From Indioceanicola profundi (GTDB lineage: Bacteria > Pseudomonadota > Alphaproteobacteria > Azospirillales > Azospirillaceae): a DNA stretch of 64,000 nt. Under the pieces are notes generated by a model that saw only the letters and a list, made by a program, of their open reading frames with translations, was not told where the DNA came from and searched no databases. Below are positions 54,997 to 64,000 of this stretch, piece by piece. The stretch is from contig NZ_CP030126.1 of the NCBI RefSeq assembly GCF_003568845.1, positions 3,331,501-3,395,500 on the forward strand. The letters are read 5' to 3'. Position numbers and translations under genes: made by a program. Position 1 is the first letter of the stretch, and every line of letters begins with the position of its first letter.

Positions 54997-55599
54997 CCAA
55001 TCCTCCATCATGGAAGAGTTGCACCCCTGCGCGCATGCAGGGGCGCGCCAGACTGGGGAGTAGCGATCCGATCACCCGAAGGCGGATAGGCCGGTCGTCC
55101 GAAACAGAATGACCCCCTAGATGTGAGCCTGTCAGGCCCACTAGACAAGAACGAATTCGTCGGCCCCCCTAGCCGGAGGGAGGAACAGCGTTGTCGCAAG
55201 GAGTGGGATCGGCTCCGTGCCCGCCCTGTGGAAGCGCGGTCGCCGACATCCTGGATGCACGGCCGGCCCTGGACTCCACGCGCCGGATCGCCCGCCCGGC
55301 ACTGCGCCGGGCGATCGGAAAAGACACGGCCCGATCCCATCTCCTCTTTTTGTCCCACACCCCCTTTGCGGCCCTTGCGCGTTAACCCCGTAACACCCGG
55401 GCGGAGCGGCGGTTGGTTCCGGTAAGATTCGGAGTGGTGAGAGCCTTGGCCAATTGCTTGCGTGGGGTCGCTGGGAAGGCATGACGATCCAGAGAAGCCG
55501 AATATATCTGGGACCGCGCCGCGGCGCGGCCGTCGCCATTTCCGTTGCCGAAGCCCCGCCCTTTGCATTCCAACCCTTCAATCCGGACCTGACAGCCTG
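54997..55599. other. 603-bp intergenic region between the csp and glycosyltransferase genes
   Basis: Divergent gap. On the csp side, a hairpin CCCCTGC-GCGCAT-GCAGGGG (55024-55043) lies 28-47 nt before the csp start. Near 55286-55317 is a longer imperfect hairpin with inner stem CCCGGC-ACTGC-GCCGGG. No convincing gene; the predicted frames are Arg/Pro-rich and unlike proteins. No GTAGGTCG repeats are present. Confidence 0.55.
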
Positions 55600-56823
55600 A
55601 TGACGAATCGCGATCCCTTGCGCATCGCCTTCCGCGTCGGCCGGTTTCCGACCTTGAGCGAAACCTTCGTGCTGAGCCAGATCGAAGGCATGATCGAGCG
55701 CGGCCACCGCGTCTCGATCCTGGCCGATTCCCCGGCGGACGGGGACGGGCCTGCCGCGCTGCCGGGCCGACTGGCGGGGCTGGAGGAGGTCAATTACGTG
55801 CTGCCGCGCAGCCCGCTGCTGGCCCAGACCTACATGCACCTGCCCTATCGCATCCGCCGTGCCCTGGCCGGGGTGGAAGAGCGGCGGATGTGCCGGGACA
55901 ACGACATCGTGGTCTGCAATTTCGGCTGGTTCGGGGCCATGACGGCGGAAAGCGTCGGCGGCCGGCAGCGCCGCGCCCGTATCCTCACCATCTTCCATGG
56001 CGACGACATGTCCCGCACCGTGACCCAGGCGGAGCCGGACCTCTATGCCGAACTGTTCCGGGTCGGCGACGTGCTGGCGGCGGTCAGTGATTTCTGGCGC
56101 CGCCGCCTGGTCGAGCTGGGTGCCCCGGAGGAGAAGCTGACCGTCCACCATATGGGTGTGGATGTGGACCGCTATCCGTTCAATCTCCGTCCGCCGGCCG
56201 AGGCTCGACCCTTCGAGCTGGTCACCGTGGGGCGACTTGTGGAGAAGAAGGGGGCGGAATTCATCCTGCGCGCCCTGGCGCGGGTGCGGGAGAGCCGCCC
56301 CGATCTCCGCTTCCGGCTGCGCGCCATCGGCGACGGGCCGCTGCGCGAACCGCTGGAGGCGTTGCGCGCCGAGCTGGGATTGCAGGACAGGGTGGAGTTC
56401 CTGGGGGCGGTGGCGCATGAGCGGGTGGCGGAGGTGCTGGCCGCATCCGACGCCTTCGTGCTGCCCAGCGTGGTGGCGTCCGATGGGGACATGGAGGGCA
56501 TTCCCGTGTCGCTGATGGAGGCGATGGCGAGCGGGCTTCCGGTCGTTTCCACCCGCCACAGCGGCATACCGGAACTGGTCGAGCACGGCGTCAGCGGCCT
56601 CCTGGCCGAGGAGCGCGACGTGGAGGATCTGGCCCGGCAGCTCACCCGCATCATGACCGATGCGGACGGGCGGGCGGAGCTGGCCCGTGCGGCGCGGCGG
56701 ACGGTGGAGCTTCACTTCAATGAGCGGCTCCTGAACGACAGGTTGGACGCGATGCTGCGCCGGCTGGCCGGGCGGGAGCATGAACCCTTCCCCCTGCATG
56801 AACCGTTACTGCGCAGGGCCTGA
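55600..56823 (+). CDS. GT4 glycosyltransferase (WcaL/AmsK-like)
   Basis: 407 aa GT-B enzyme for surface polysaccharide. N-terminal RVGRFPTLSETFVLSQ is typical of colanic-acid-type transferases; FHGDDMSRT, the hinge VTVGRLVEKKGAEF and the E-x7-E motif around EGIPVSLMEAMASG are present. ATG at 55600 overlaps an upstream TGA (CTGATGA) and has only a weak ribosome-binding site; the 603-bp gap upstream makes earlier starts possible but unsupported. 44 bp before the next glycosyltransferase gene, probably one operon. Confidence 0.88.
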   Translation: MTNRDPLRIAFRVGRFPTLSETFVLSQIEGMIERGHRVSILADSPADGDGPAALPGRLAGLEEVNYVLPRSPLLAQTYMHLPYRIRRALAGVEERRMCRDNDIVVCNFGWFGAMTAESVGGRQRRARILTIFHGDDMSRTVTQAEPDLYAELFRVGDVLAAVSDFWRRRLVELGAPEEKLTVHHMGVDVDRYPFNLRPPAEARPFELVTVGRLVEKKGAEFILRALARVRESRPDLRFRLRAIGDGPLREPLEALRAELGLQDRVEFLGAVAHERVAEVLAASDAFVLPSVVASDGDMEGIPVSLMEAMASGLPVVSTRHSGIPELVEHGVSGLLAEERDVEDLARQLTRIMTDADGRAELARAARRTVELHFNERLLNDRLDAMLRRLAGREHEPFPLHEPLLRRA

Positions 56824-56867
56824 CCCGTCGGGCTGCCTGTGACTGGAATTCAGCGAGGGTCGACTCC

Positions 56868-58802
56868 GTGCGCGTGTCCGTGATCATCCCCGTCTTCAAT
56901 GGCGAGGCCTTCCTGGCCCAGACCCTCCGTTCCGTCCTGAACCAGACGCGGCGGCCGGATGAAGTGATCGTGGTCGACAACGGCTCCAGCGACCGCAGCG
57001 TGGAGATTGCGCAGGGCTTCGGCGGCATCGTGCGGACGATCAGCGCGCCCGGCGGCGGCGCGTCGGCCGCCCGCAATGCCGGGGTGCGGGAGGCCACGGG
57101 CGACGCCATCATGTTCCTGGACGCCGACGATCTGCTGGGCCCCACGGTGATCGAGGAGTTGGCTGCGGTGCTGGAACGGCGGCCGGGCACGGTGGCTTGC
57201 TGCCCCTGGATGCGGTTCGAGCTGGTGGGGGAAAGCTGGCTGGCCGCCCCGGCCTCCTGCGCGCCGCGGCGGAACGGGCATGACGATCTGCAGGCCTGGC
57301 TCACCGGCTGGTACCATCCGCCCTGCGCCCTGCTGTGGTCGCGCGCCGCCTATGAGGCGAGCGGGGGATGGGACCCGGAGATCAAGGTCAATACCGACGG
57401 CGACATCATGATGCGCGCCCTGATCGCGGGCGTGGAGCTGGCGCCGACCGCCGGCGGCACGGCCTATTACCGCCGCCTGCCCGGCGACGCCGTGTCGCTG
57501 AGCGGCAAGCGCTTCACCCGCACCGGCCTGGAATCCCGGCTGGCCGTGCTGGACCGGGTGGCGGATCGGCTGGGCGAAGCCGGCCGGATCGCCCGCTACC
57601 GCGCCGCCCTGGCGGAGGCTTATGACGGGCTGGTCCGCGATGCCGGCGGGTTCCCCGATCTGCGTAGCCGTGCCCTTGCCGCCGCCACGACCCATGGTGG
57701 GCCGGAGAAGCTGCGCCGCCTGCGCCGGCGGCTGGAGCGCGTGACGGACCGCGCCCGCCGCAGCATGCGCCCGCCAGCATTGCCGCCGGTGGCCGCCAGG
57801 GGCGTGTCGCCCGACCGGGCGGAGCCGGGGCCGGAGCGCCCGCTGGTCTCCATCATCGTGCCGACCTACAACCGTGCCCATCTGCTGCCGCGGGCGGTGG
57901 GCGGTGTGCTGGCCCAGACCTATGACCGGTTCGAACTGCTGATCATCGACGACTGCTCCACCGACAATACGGCGGAGGTGGTGGAAGGCTTCGGCGATGC
58001 CCGCATCCGCTATATCCGTCAGCCGAAGAATGGCGGAGTCTCCGCGGCCCGCAACCGCGGCCTGCGGGAAGCGAAAGGGGAGCTGATCGCCTTCCTCGAC
58101 TCCGACGATGAATGGGTGCCGGAGAAGCTGGCCCGGCAGGTGGAGCTGGTGCGCCGCCGGCCCGACAAGGTGGGGCTGTTCTACACCGGCGTGCTGACCT
58201 ACGGCGCCGAGGGCGACCGGCAGATCGAGGTGCCCGTCCATCGCGGCGATGTCTGGCGGGAGATGCTGCACCGGAACGCGATCCACGGCACCAGCAGCAC
58301 CATGCTCCGCCGCGAGGTGGTGGAGATGGTGGGCTATTTCGACGAGACCCTGCCCGCCATCGAGGATTTCGACTACTGGACCCGCATCGCCCGCTTCTAC
58401 GAGTTCGACTTCGTGCCCGACGCTCTGACCATTTATCACAATGAGGATCAGGACGAGTCGGCGGAACTGGAGCGGCGGTCGCGCAACTTCCCCGCCAACA
58501 TGGCCGCCCGCCATGCCTACGCCCAGCGCTATGCGCCGGAGGCGAAGCGGGAGGGGGTGCGCCACCTGTTCCTGCTGGAAACCGCCCGCCGCCAGCTCCG
58601 CTCTCCCGTTGGGGATTCGCGGGCGGCGGTGAAGGCGCTGCTGCGCGCCATCAAGAACCGTCCGGCGGAGCCGCGCCTCTATATGTGGCTGCTGTTCGCC
58701 CTTCTGCCCCGCGGCCCGCGGGAGGCGATGGGGCCGGCGATCAAGAGCTTCCGGGAACGGGTGGTGCCGCAGCGGCTCTGGTTCGGCGCCGGGCAGGCCT
58801 GA
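56868..58802 (+). CDS. tandem two-domain GT2 glycosyltransferase
   Basis: 644 aa with two GT-A family 2 domains: the first starts at residue 2 ([26 protein letters not shown]) and the second at about 325 ([27 protein letters not shown]). Both have a DxD-type motif. A basic linker (about 280-320) separates them, and a 90-residue C-terminal tail is helical. GTG start with GAGGG 7 nt upstream. Probably adds two sugars or one disaccharide to a polymer together with the upstream GT4. No membrane helix, so peripheral to the inner membrane. Confidence 0.88.
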   Translation: MRVSVIIPVFNGEAFLAQTLRSVLNQTRRPDEVIVVDNGSSDRSVEIAQGFGGIVRTISAPGGGASAARNAGVREATGDAIMFLDADDLLGPTVIEELAAVLERRPGTVACCPWMRFELVGESWLAAPASCAPRRNGHDDLQAWLTGWYHPPCALLWSRAAYEASGGWDPEIKVNTDGDIMMRALIAGVELAPTAGGTAYYRRLPGDAVSLSGKRFTRTGLESRLAVLDRVADRLGEAGRIARYRAALAEAYDGLVRDAGGFPDLRSRALAAATTHGGPEKLRRLRRRLERVTDRARRSMRPPALPPVAARGVSPDRAEPGPERPLVSIIVPTYNRAHLLPRAVGGVLAQTYDRFELLIIDDCSTDNTAEVVEGFGDARIRYIRQPKNGGVSAARNRGLREAKGELIAFLDSDDEWVPEKLARQVELVRRRPDKVGLFYTGVLTYGAEGDRQIEVPVHRGDVWREMLHRNAIHGTSSTMLRREVVEMVGYFDETLPAIEDFDYWTRIARFYEFDFVPDALTIYHNEDQDESAELERRSRNFPANMAARHAYAQRYAPEAKREGVRHLFLLETARRQLRSPVGDSRAAVKALLRAIKNRPAEPRLYMWLLFALLPRGPREAMGPAIKSFRERVVPQRLWFGAGQA

Positions 58803-58920
58803 CGGAACCTGCATCGGGCGCAGCAGACAGCCGCAGGCTGCATGGGTGGCGTATGGACCCTCCCGGCCCGCTGCCCTATATAGGCGCCAACCCTTGCCAC
58901 CCTTGCCGGACAGGTCCCTC

Positions 58921-59604
58921 ATGAAGTTCTTCGCCGACACCGCCGATATTGCCGAGATCCGCGATCTCGCCGCCACTGGACTGCTGGACGGGGTGACCAC
59001 CAACCCGTCGCTGGTCGCCAAGTCCGGCCGGTCGAGCTTCGTGGAGCTGATCGCGGACATCTGCGAGGTGGTGGACGGGCCGGTCTCGGCCGAGGTCGCT
59101 GCCATCGACTTCGAGACCATGCTGAAGGAAGGTCGCCATCTGGCCCAGATCGCCCCGAATGTCGCGGTGAAGGTGCCGTTGACCCCGGCCGGGCTGAAGG
59201 TCTGCCGCACCCTGGCGAACGAGGGCACGATGGTGAACGTCACCCTCTGCTTCTCCGCCGCCCAGGCCATCCTGGCCGCCAAGGCGGGCGCCGCCTTCGT
59301 CTCCCCCTTCGTGGGCCGGCTGGACGATATCGGGCAGAACGGGCTGAACCTGATCGCCGAGATCGTCGAGATCTACAACCAATATCCCGCCTTCACCACC
59401 GAGGTGCTGGTGGCCAGCGTGCGCAACCCGATCCATGTGGTGGAGAGTGCGCGCATGGGCGCCCATGTCGCCACCATGCCGCCGGCCGTGATCCGCTCGC
59501 TCGCCAACCACCCGCTGACGGACAAGGGCCTGTCCCAGTTCGTGGCCGACTGGCAGAAGACCGGCCAGGACATTCTGAGCCAGGAGCTGCCGAAGCGCGG
59601 CTGA
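58921..59604 (+). CDS. fsa: fructose-6-phosphate aldolase/transaldolase-like
   Basis: 227 aa, small transaldolase (TalC/FSA) form of the TIM barrel. Schiff-base Lys84 in [10 protein letters not shown]-terminal [13 protein letters not shown] and [22 protein letters not shown] towards the C-terminus. It makes or cleaves fructose 6-phosphate or works in the pentose phosphate pathway. The ATG at 58921 is clear. A terminator follows at 59625. Confidence 0.95.
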   Translation: MKFFADTADIAEIRDLAATGLLDGVTTNPSLVAKSGRSSFVELIADICEVVDGPVSAEVAAIDFETMLKEGRHLAQIAPNVAVKVPLTPAGLKVCRTLANEGTMVNVTLCFSAAQAILAAKAGAAFVSPFVGRLDDIGQNGLNLIAEIVEIYNQYPAFTTEVLVASVRNPIHVVESARMGAHVATMPPAVIRSLANHPLTDKGLSQFVADWQKTGQDILSQELPKRG

Positions 59605-59624
59605 GCCGCAGGCACGCGTTCCCG

Positions 59625-59655
59625 AAAGGGCCGTCCGCAGGGGCGGCCCTTTTTT
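59625..59655 (+). terminator. terminator between fsa and the DUF481 gene
   Basis: AAGGGCCG...CGGCCCTT hairpin followed by TTTTTT, 20 bp after the fsa stop. The complementary AAA tract upstream of the stem lets it also serve the convergent DUF481 gene (bidirectional). Confidence 0.85.
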
Positions 59656-59668
59656 CATTGGAGCGGGC

Positions 59669-60601
59669 TCAGAAATCGTATTTCAGAGTCACGCGGCTGA
59701 TCGTGTCGGTGCCGGTCAGCCCCTCCGGCGGATCGCTCTCGTTCCGGACGGTGAAGGACAGGCGGGAGGAGATATGGCGGCTGACCTTCAGCTCAAGGGC
59801 GGAGATGCCTTCCAGCGAGCGGTTGTCCGCGCCGACCAGGGCGTTGACGGTCTGTAGGAACCGGGCGCGCGCCGCGATCTGCCAACGCATCGAGGCCGAG
59901 CCGCGCAGCACCGTCTCCGCCTCCGTTCGGGCGGCTTCCTGTTCGGTGGAGACGTAGCGGGTCTGGCGCAGACCGGGGCCGCCATCCAGCTCCAACCGCA
60001 CCGCCGGCCCGTCCGCCGCCACCCAGCCGAGGCCGAGCGTCTCGGTGAAGCGCCAGGAATAGCCGGCGAAGCGGTCCCGCTCCCACCCCAGATGGCCGGA
60101 CACGAAGAAGCGGGGATCGTAGAACCAGTTCGGCTCGTAATTGGTGGTGAAGCGTTCGGACGTGGTCTGGCCGCCGGCACGGCGGTAGTCGGCGGTGCCC
60201 TTGATAGCGTGACGCCAATAAACCGTCTCCTTCGACAGCCCGAAGCCCAGCGTCACCGCCGTCTCATTGCTGTTGCCGGTGGAAAGGGATGCGCCGGCTT
60301 CCGCGCTGCCGGCCCAGCCGACGAATACATAGTCGGCGGCGGCGACTTTGGCCCGGCGCGTTGCCTCCGCCTGCTCGCCCTGAAGCACCGCTGTCAGAGC
60401 CGCGATCTCCGCCGCCAGCTCCGGATAGGCGGCGGTGGCCAGGGCGGCGGTCTCGCCCAGGGTTTCTCCGTCGGTCAGGGCGGCTTGGCGAAGCATCCGC
60501 TCCACGCCGTCCGGCAGGCCCTGTCCGGCCAGGGCCGGAGAAGCGGAAAAGGCGAGGCAAAGCGCGAGCGCCACGGCGCGCATCTGTGTCCGTTGGATCA
60601 T
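59669..60601 (-). CDS. DUF481 outer-membrane protein (YdiY family)
   Basis: 310 aa. Signal peptide (MRAVALALCLAFSASPALA region; start ATG 60601, with an ATG at 60583 possible). After a helical N-terminal 70 residues, DUF481 begins with WAGSAEAGASLSTGNSNETAVTLG and continues as a beta-barrel, ending TISRVTLKYDF with terminal Phe typical of outer-membrane insertion. Salt- or stress-related in E. coli; ligand unknown. It starts 105 bp after the P-loop kinase gene ends. Confidence 0.87.
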   Translation of the reverse strand: MIQRTQMRAVALALCLAFSASPALAGQGLPDGVERMLRQAALTDGETLGETAALATAAYPELAAEIAALTAVLQGEQAEATRRAKVAAADYVFVGWAGSAEAGASLSTGNSNETAVTLGFGLSKETVYWRHAIKGTADYRRAGGQTTSERFTTNYEPNWFYDPRFFVSGHLGWERDRFAGYSWRFTETLGLGWVAADGPAVRLELDGGPGLRQTRYVSTEQEAARTEAETVLRGSASMRWQIAARARFLQTVNALVGADNRSLEGISALELKVSRHISSRLSFTVRNESDPPEGLTGTDTISRVTLKYDF

Positions 60602-60706
60602 GGAGAAGCGATGTCTGACTGGTAGCAGGGGCGGGCGGGGCGGGATCGGCCCGTCCGGCCGGGGTTCAAGCACAGGGGCGTCCCCTCTGGCAACCCCGCG
60701 CCGCCC

Positions 60707-61309
60707 TCAATGCAGCTCGAGTAGGCTGTGGGCCCGGCCCAGAGCGGCGTCGAATCGCAGTATTTCCAGCCGCACCGGCGGGGACAGCTCGGCGCAGGCC
60801 CGCTCCAGCCGCCGCCGCTCCCGCTCCAGCTTCTCCGCCAGTCGGGTCCTGGCGGCCGGTCCGGAACGGCGGCGGGCCAGCAGGCGGCGCAGGCAATCCT
60901 CCGGCGGGGTGTCCAGACGGATTACATGCAGCGGATGCTCCCGCGCCAACTCGCTCGTATGCTCGACCTCGGCGCTCAGCACCAGCCCCTCCAGCAGAAC
61001 GTCGTGCCCTTCCGCGGCGAAACGGCGGGCCAGCCGGAACGCCTCGGCCAAGCCGCCATCCACCGCCCGGATGGTGTCGCACCCGCCGCAGGTGGCCTCG
61101 CCATAATGACCCAGCACCGCCAATGGCCGCCCGCCCGCAGGGTGGGCCAGATGCCAGGCGATGGGCCGCCTCCGCCCGGCCCGCATCACCGGCACGGCCT
61201 GCGGCGGCGCTGCTTCGCCGGTCCAGCCATAGGCGGCCAGCAGCCTGCGGACGAAATGGGTCTTGCCGGCACCGGCGGTGCCGCGGGGATTGATGATGAC
61301 CGGCTGCAT
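60707..61309 (-). CDS. P-loop kinase/ATPase, zeta-toxin-like
   Basis: 200 aa. A Walker A PRGTAGAGKTH (8-18) is at the very N-terminus and the chain looks like a small kinase: LRRLLARRR and an Arg/Glu-rich helical C-terminus. A middle segment with TCGGCDTIRAVDGG (two Cys) is unusual. It resembles predicted kinases of phages and plasmids and the zeta-toxin/chloramphenicol phosphotransferase group. No antitoxin is adjacent, so a toxin role is not supported. Substrate unknown. Confidence 0.6.
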   Translation of the reverse strand: MQPVIINPRGTAGAGKTHFVRRLLAAYGWTGEAAPPQAVPVMRAGRRRPIAWHLAHPAGGRPLAVLGHYGEATCGGCDTIRAVDGGLAEAFRLARRFAAEGHDVLLEGLVLSAEVEHTSELAREHPLHVIRLDTPPEDCLRRLLARRRSGPAARTRLAEKLERERRRLERACAELSPPVRLEILRFDAALGRAHSLLELH

Positions 61310-61463
61310 CGAACCTCATGCCTGGCTTCGGGGATGGTCCGCCGATGATGGCGACGGCTCCCAAGGGGACCAGATATCCAGGTCACCCTGAACCCCTATT
61401 CCAGGCGCGGCTTTCGATTTGGGCGAAACGGGTTTCGGCCATATGCTGGAGCAGGAGGTGGTC

Positions 61464-61688
61464 ATGGAACATCACATCCGCTTATCTCTGGACGATGCGG
61501 TATGGAGCCTGTTGGACAGCGCTGCCCAGGAGCGCGGCATCAGCCTCTCCGCTTATCTTCATGAAATTGCCGTGAACGAGGCAAAACGCATCCGGCGGGA
61601 GCGCATCCGCGCACAAAGCAATGCCCTTGCCGCCTGTATCGCCGAATGCCCTGAAGCCCGCGATTTCTATGAGGATTGGAGCGGGTAA
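61464..61688 (+). CDS. RHH-type antitoxin-like protein without a partner
   Basis: 74 aa from the ATG at 61464, which has AGGAGGT 6 nt upstream (an ATG at 61443 and a TTG at 61419 are alternatives). The first 40 residues (HIRLSLDDAVWSLLDSAAQERGISLSAYLHEIA) form a ribbon-helix-helix DNA-binding fold as in MetJ/Arc and ParD/MazE-like antitoxins; the rest is a basic then acidic tail that would hold a toxin. The downstream 111 bp to rpe has no room for a toxin gene, so it is a solitary regulator or orphan antitoxin. Confidence 0.6.
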   Translation: MEHHIRLSLDDAVWSLLDSAAQERGISLSAYLHEIAVNEAKRIRRERIRAQSNALAACIAECPEARDFYEDWSG

Positions 61689-61799
61689 CCCGGTGAATTG
61701 CGGTCGTTGACGGTTACCGGCACCGCGCTCCGCGAAAGGCATGCATGCAGGGAGCGGCGGCACCTTGCGGGCGGGGCCGGAGATTGGTAGGAACCCGGC

Positions 61800-62483
61800 A
61801 TGAATACGCAGGTCAAGATCGCCCCGAGCATCCTTTCCGCCGACTTCGCCAAGTTGGGGGAGGAGGTCCGCGCCATCGACGCCGCCGGCGCCGACTATAT
61901 CCATGTTGATGTGATGGACGGGCATTTCGTGCCCAACATCACCATCGGCCCCGGCGTGGTGAAGGCGCTACGCCCGCACTCGGCCAAGCCCTTCGACGTG
62001 CATCTGATGATCTCGCCCGTGGATGCCTTCATTCAGGGCTTCGCCGATGCCGGCGCGGACATCATCAGCTTCCATCCCGAAGCCGGGCCGCACCCGCACC
62101 GCACGGTCCAGCTCATCCGGTCGCTGGGCAAGAAGCCGGGCATCGTGCTGAACCCGCACACGCCGGTGGAGATGGTGGATTACCTGCTGGGCGATGTGGA
62201 TCTGGTGCTGGTGATGTCCGTCAATCCCGGCTTCGGCGGCCAGAGCTTCATCAAGAGCCAGCTCGGCAAGATCGCGGAGCTGCGCCGCCGTATCGACGAT
62301 GTCAGCAGCCAGCAGGGCGGCCGCCCCATCGACCTGGAAGTGGATGGCGGCGTGAATGTCGAGACGGCGAAGCTGTGCGTCGAGGCCGGGGCCAACGTGC
62401 TGGTGGCGGGCACCTCCACCTTCCAGGGCGGGCCGGCGGCTTATGGCGCGAACATGCGCCGGCTGCGCGGCGAGCAGGGCTGA
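61800..62483 (+). CDS. rpe: ribulose-phosphate 3-epimerase
   Basis: 227 aa TIM barrel of the pentose phosphate pathway. [34 protein letters not shown] and the C-terminal [10 protein letters not shown] plus VAGTSTF all match. Catalytic Asp in DVMDG and in LEVDGGV. Start ATG 61800. 9 bp before the heparinase gene; possibly one operon with it. Confidence 0.96.
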   Translation: MNTQVKIAPSILSADFAKLGEEVRAIDAAGADYIHVDVMDGHFVPNITIGPGVVKALRPHSAKPFDVHLMISPVDAFIQGFADAGADIISFHPEAGPHPHRTVQLIRSLGKKPGIVLNPHTPVEMVDYLLGDVDLVLVMSVNPGFGGQSFIKSQLGKIAELRRRIDDVSSQQGGRPIDLEVDGGVNVETAKLCVEAGANVLVAGTSTFQGGPAAYGANMRRLRGEQG

Positions 62484-62492
62484 TCCCGCCAG

Positions 62493-64000
62493 ATGCCAAG
62501 CCCATCCCGCCCCGGCCGAACGCATAAGCGCTTCACCGCCGGCGGCGGCTGGCTGTATGGCAGCGCGCTCTACCGCCTGACGGCGCTGGCCGGGCGCGGC
62601 CCGTCCGGCCTGTCCGCCGCCCCGCCCGATCCCTGGCCGGGCGATGCCGCGCATGGGCAGGAGCTGCTGAACAACGTCTTCCGCTTCGCCGGCCAGACGC
62701 TGAGCGCGGAGCTGCCGCCCTGGCTGGACGATGCAGCCGGTCCGGCTTGGCTGGCGCGGATGCACGGCTTCGACTGGCTGCGCGACCTGCGCGCCGTGGG
62801 CGGGGACGCGGCCCGGCGGCAGGCGCGGCTGCTGGTGGATCACTGGGTGGAGACGCAGGGCCGCTGGAACCCGGTGGCCTGGGCTCCCGATATCATGGGC
62901 GGCCGGCTCTGCGCCTGGATCGGGCAGCATGATTTCTTCCTGGCCAGCGCCGACGATCATCTCCGCGCCCGCGTCTTCGACAGCATGGCGCAGCAGATGC
63001 GCCATCTGCAGCGCACCGTGCCGGGCAAGCTGCGCGGCGATGCCCTGTTGCTGGCCATCAAGGGGCTGGCCTATGGCGGTCTCTGCCTGCCGGGGTTCGA
63101 GGCGGCGGCCCAGGCCGCGCGCGACCTGCTGGTGCGGGAGCTGCCGCGCCAGATTCTGCCCGATGGCGGGCATGTGGAACGCTCGCCCGCCGTGCAGCTC
63201 CACACGCTGCGCCACCTGATCGATCTGCGCACCTGCTTCCGCACCGCGCGGGCGGAGGTGCCGGAGGCGTTGCAGCACGCCATTGATCGGATGACGCCGA
63301 CCTTGCGCTTCTTCCGCCACGGGGACGGGGGGCTGGCCCTGTTCAACGGCACGGCGGAGCAGGAAGCGGTGCTGATCGACACCGTGCTGGGTCAGGCGGA
63401 CGCCCGCGGCCGGCCGCTGAAGTCGCTGCCCCATATCGGGTTCGAGCGGATGAATGCCGGCCGCGCCTGCCTGCTGATGGATACGGGCGCGCCGCCGCCG
63501 CCGGGCCTGGACGCCGTCGCCCATGCCGGCACGCTGAGCTTCGAGCTGTCAGTGGGGCGGGAGCGGCTGATCGTCAATTGCGGGGCGCATCCGTCCGAGT
63601 TCGGTCCCTGGCGCGCCGCCCTGGCCGCCACCGCGGCCCATTCCACCGTGACGGTGGCGGATACCAACTCCTCCTCCGTCATGGATGAGGGCGGGCTGGT
63701 CCGCCGGCCCCGCAAGGTGGAGGTCACCCGGCAGGACAGCGATGCCGGCTGCTTGGTGGAGGCCAGCCACGACGGCTACCGCGAGGCGCACGGCCTGATC
63801 CACCGCCGCCGCCTGTTCCTGTTCGAGAACGGGGAGGATCTGCGGGGCGAGGACAGCCTGGAGGGTGTCGGCACGGCCGGCCAGGGCAAGGAATTCGCCG
63901 TCCGCTTCCACCTTCATCCAACTGTTCAAGCAAGCATTCTGAACGCTGGCGACGCTGCGCTGTTAAGGATGGCATCAGGGCAAGGCTGGCGCCTTCGTGT
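62493..64000 (+). CDS. heparinase II/III family protein, C-terminus cut by window edge
   Basis: Frame open to the end of the window (about 502 residues present). N-terminal alpha-helical toroid (about 1-230: LLNNVFRFAGQ, WLRDLRAVGGD, AWAPDIMGGRLCAWIGQHDFF) and start of the beta-sandwich lyase domain with SVGRERLIVNCGAHP and AHSTVTVAD, as in polysaccharide lyases of heparinase II/III type that are common in alphaproteobacteria without true heparinase activity. ATG at 62493, 9 bp after rpe. No signal peptide visible. Likely processes uronic-acid polymers or envelope glycans. Confidence 0.87.
   Translation, partial: MPSPSRPGRTHKRFTAGGGWLYGSALYRLTALAGRGPSGLSAAPPDPWPGDAAHGQELLNNVFRFAGQTLSAELPPWLDDAAGPAWLARMHGFDWLRDLRAVGGDAARRQARLLVDHWVETQGRWNPVAWAPDIMGGRLCAWIGQHDFFLASADDHLRARVFDSMAQQMRHLQRTVPGKLRGDALLLAIKGLAYGGLCLPGFEAAAQAARDLLVRELPRQILPDGGHVERSPAVQLHTLRHLIDLRTCFRTARAEVPEALQHAIDRMTPTLRFFRHGDGGLALFNGTAEQEAVLIDTVLGQADARGRPLKSLPHIGFERMNAGRACLLMDTGAPPPPGLDAVAHAGTLSFELSVGRERLIVNCGAHPSEFGPWRAALAATAAHSTVTVADTNSSSVMDEGGLVRRPRKVEVTRQDSDAGCLVEASHDGYREAHGLIHRRRLFLFENGEDLRGEDSLEGVGTAGQGKEFAVRFHLHPTVQASILNAGDAALLRMASGQGWRLR

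Noticed and set aside
55123-55425. A 100-aa plus-strand frame in the csp-glycosyltransferase gap
   Set aside because: The translation is rich in Arg, Pro and Trp with no start-site signal and no hydrophobic or helical pattern; it looks like random GC-rich sequence.

Overview
The window is a high-GC chromosomal segment of an alphaproteobacterium. The gene set (ATP-cone-less NrdA, sucA-sucB followed by lpdA, a MoxR/DUF58/DUF4159 operon, DUF1285-CoA pyrophosphatase-DUF6111-cca, YajQ, a soluble chemotaxis receptor, a degenerate GGDEF/EAL protein) fits the Rhodospirillales and probably the Azospirillaceae; this placement is inferred from gene content. There are no rRNA, tRNA, CRISPR or prophage genes and no recognisable transposase. 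Almost everything is ordinary housekeeping or envelope coding sequence.

Layout. 1-4.5 kb: a truncated GT4 glycosyltransferase, an alpha/beta hydrolase, exonuclease III, a tiny ORF and a repeat-packed gap. 4.5-15.4 kb: nrdA with DnaA boxes in its leader, a CRTAC1-like FG-GAP protein, membrane and outer-membrane proteins, a dipeptide epimerase, a PP2A-type phosphatase, a DLRQP-type hybrid kinase and yajQ. 15.6-18.3 kb: SRPBCC, Bax-inhibitor-1 and small membrane proteins. 18.3-22.4 kb: a TroA-like zinc/manganese ABC importer operon. 22.5-27.4 kb: HAD phosphatase, nucleoside hydrolase, AcuI-type reductase and periplasmic cyclophilin. 27.7-36.6 kb: the 2-oxoglutarate dehydrogenase genes sucA, sucB and lpdA, with a SHOCT gene, a repeat element and an inverted chemotaxis receptor lodged between sucB and lpdA. 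36.8-39.3 kb: a degenerate GGDEF/EAL protein and an uncharacterised partner. 39.9-46.9 kb: the moxR operon on the minus strand. 47.0-55.0 kb: DUF1285, Nudix, crotonase/LysR, DUF6111, cca, priA and a cold-shock gene. 55.6-64 kb: two glycosyltransferases, fsa, a DUF481 outer-membrane protein, a P-loop kinase, a lone RHH protein, rpe and a truncated heparinase II/III gene.

The most unusual feature is non-coding. Four copies of a composite, hairpin-rich element of about 480-610 bp occur at about 3.2, 24.8, 33.0 and 39.3 kb. Each is built from the same modules: a long palindrome (P1), a short hairpin (P2), two A/G-rich purine-type inverted repeats (P3, P4) and usually an inverted terminal hairpin. 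All four lie in tail-to-tail intergenic gaps, and the P1 end always sits 5-13 bp after a stop codon. The other eight convergent gene pairs have gaps of at most 64 bp. Several unrelated hairpins, inside and outside the composites, share the same foot, GTAGGTCG...CGACCTAC, which recalls the GTAG foot of REP/REPIN elements mobilised by RAYT transposases. One of them lies inside the metal-importer operon. This family is the best candidate here for an undescribed system.

Start codons were chosen from ribosome-binding sites, signal peptides and family lengths where these help; several remain ambiguous and are marked. Functions rest on motif and family recognition only; no database search was possible.
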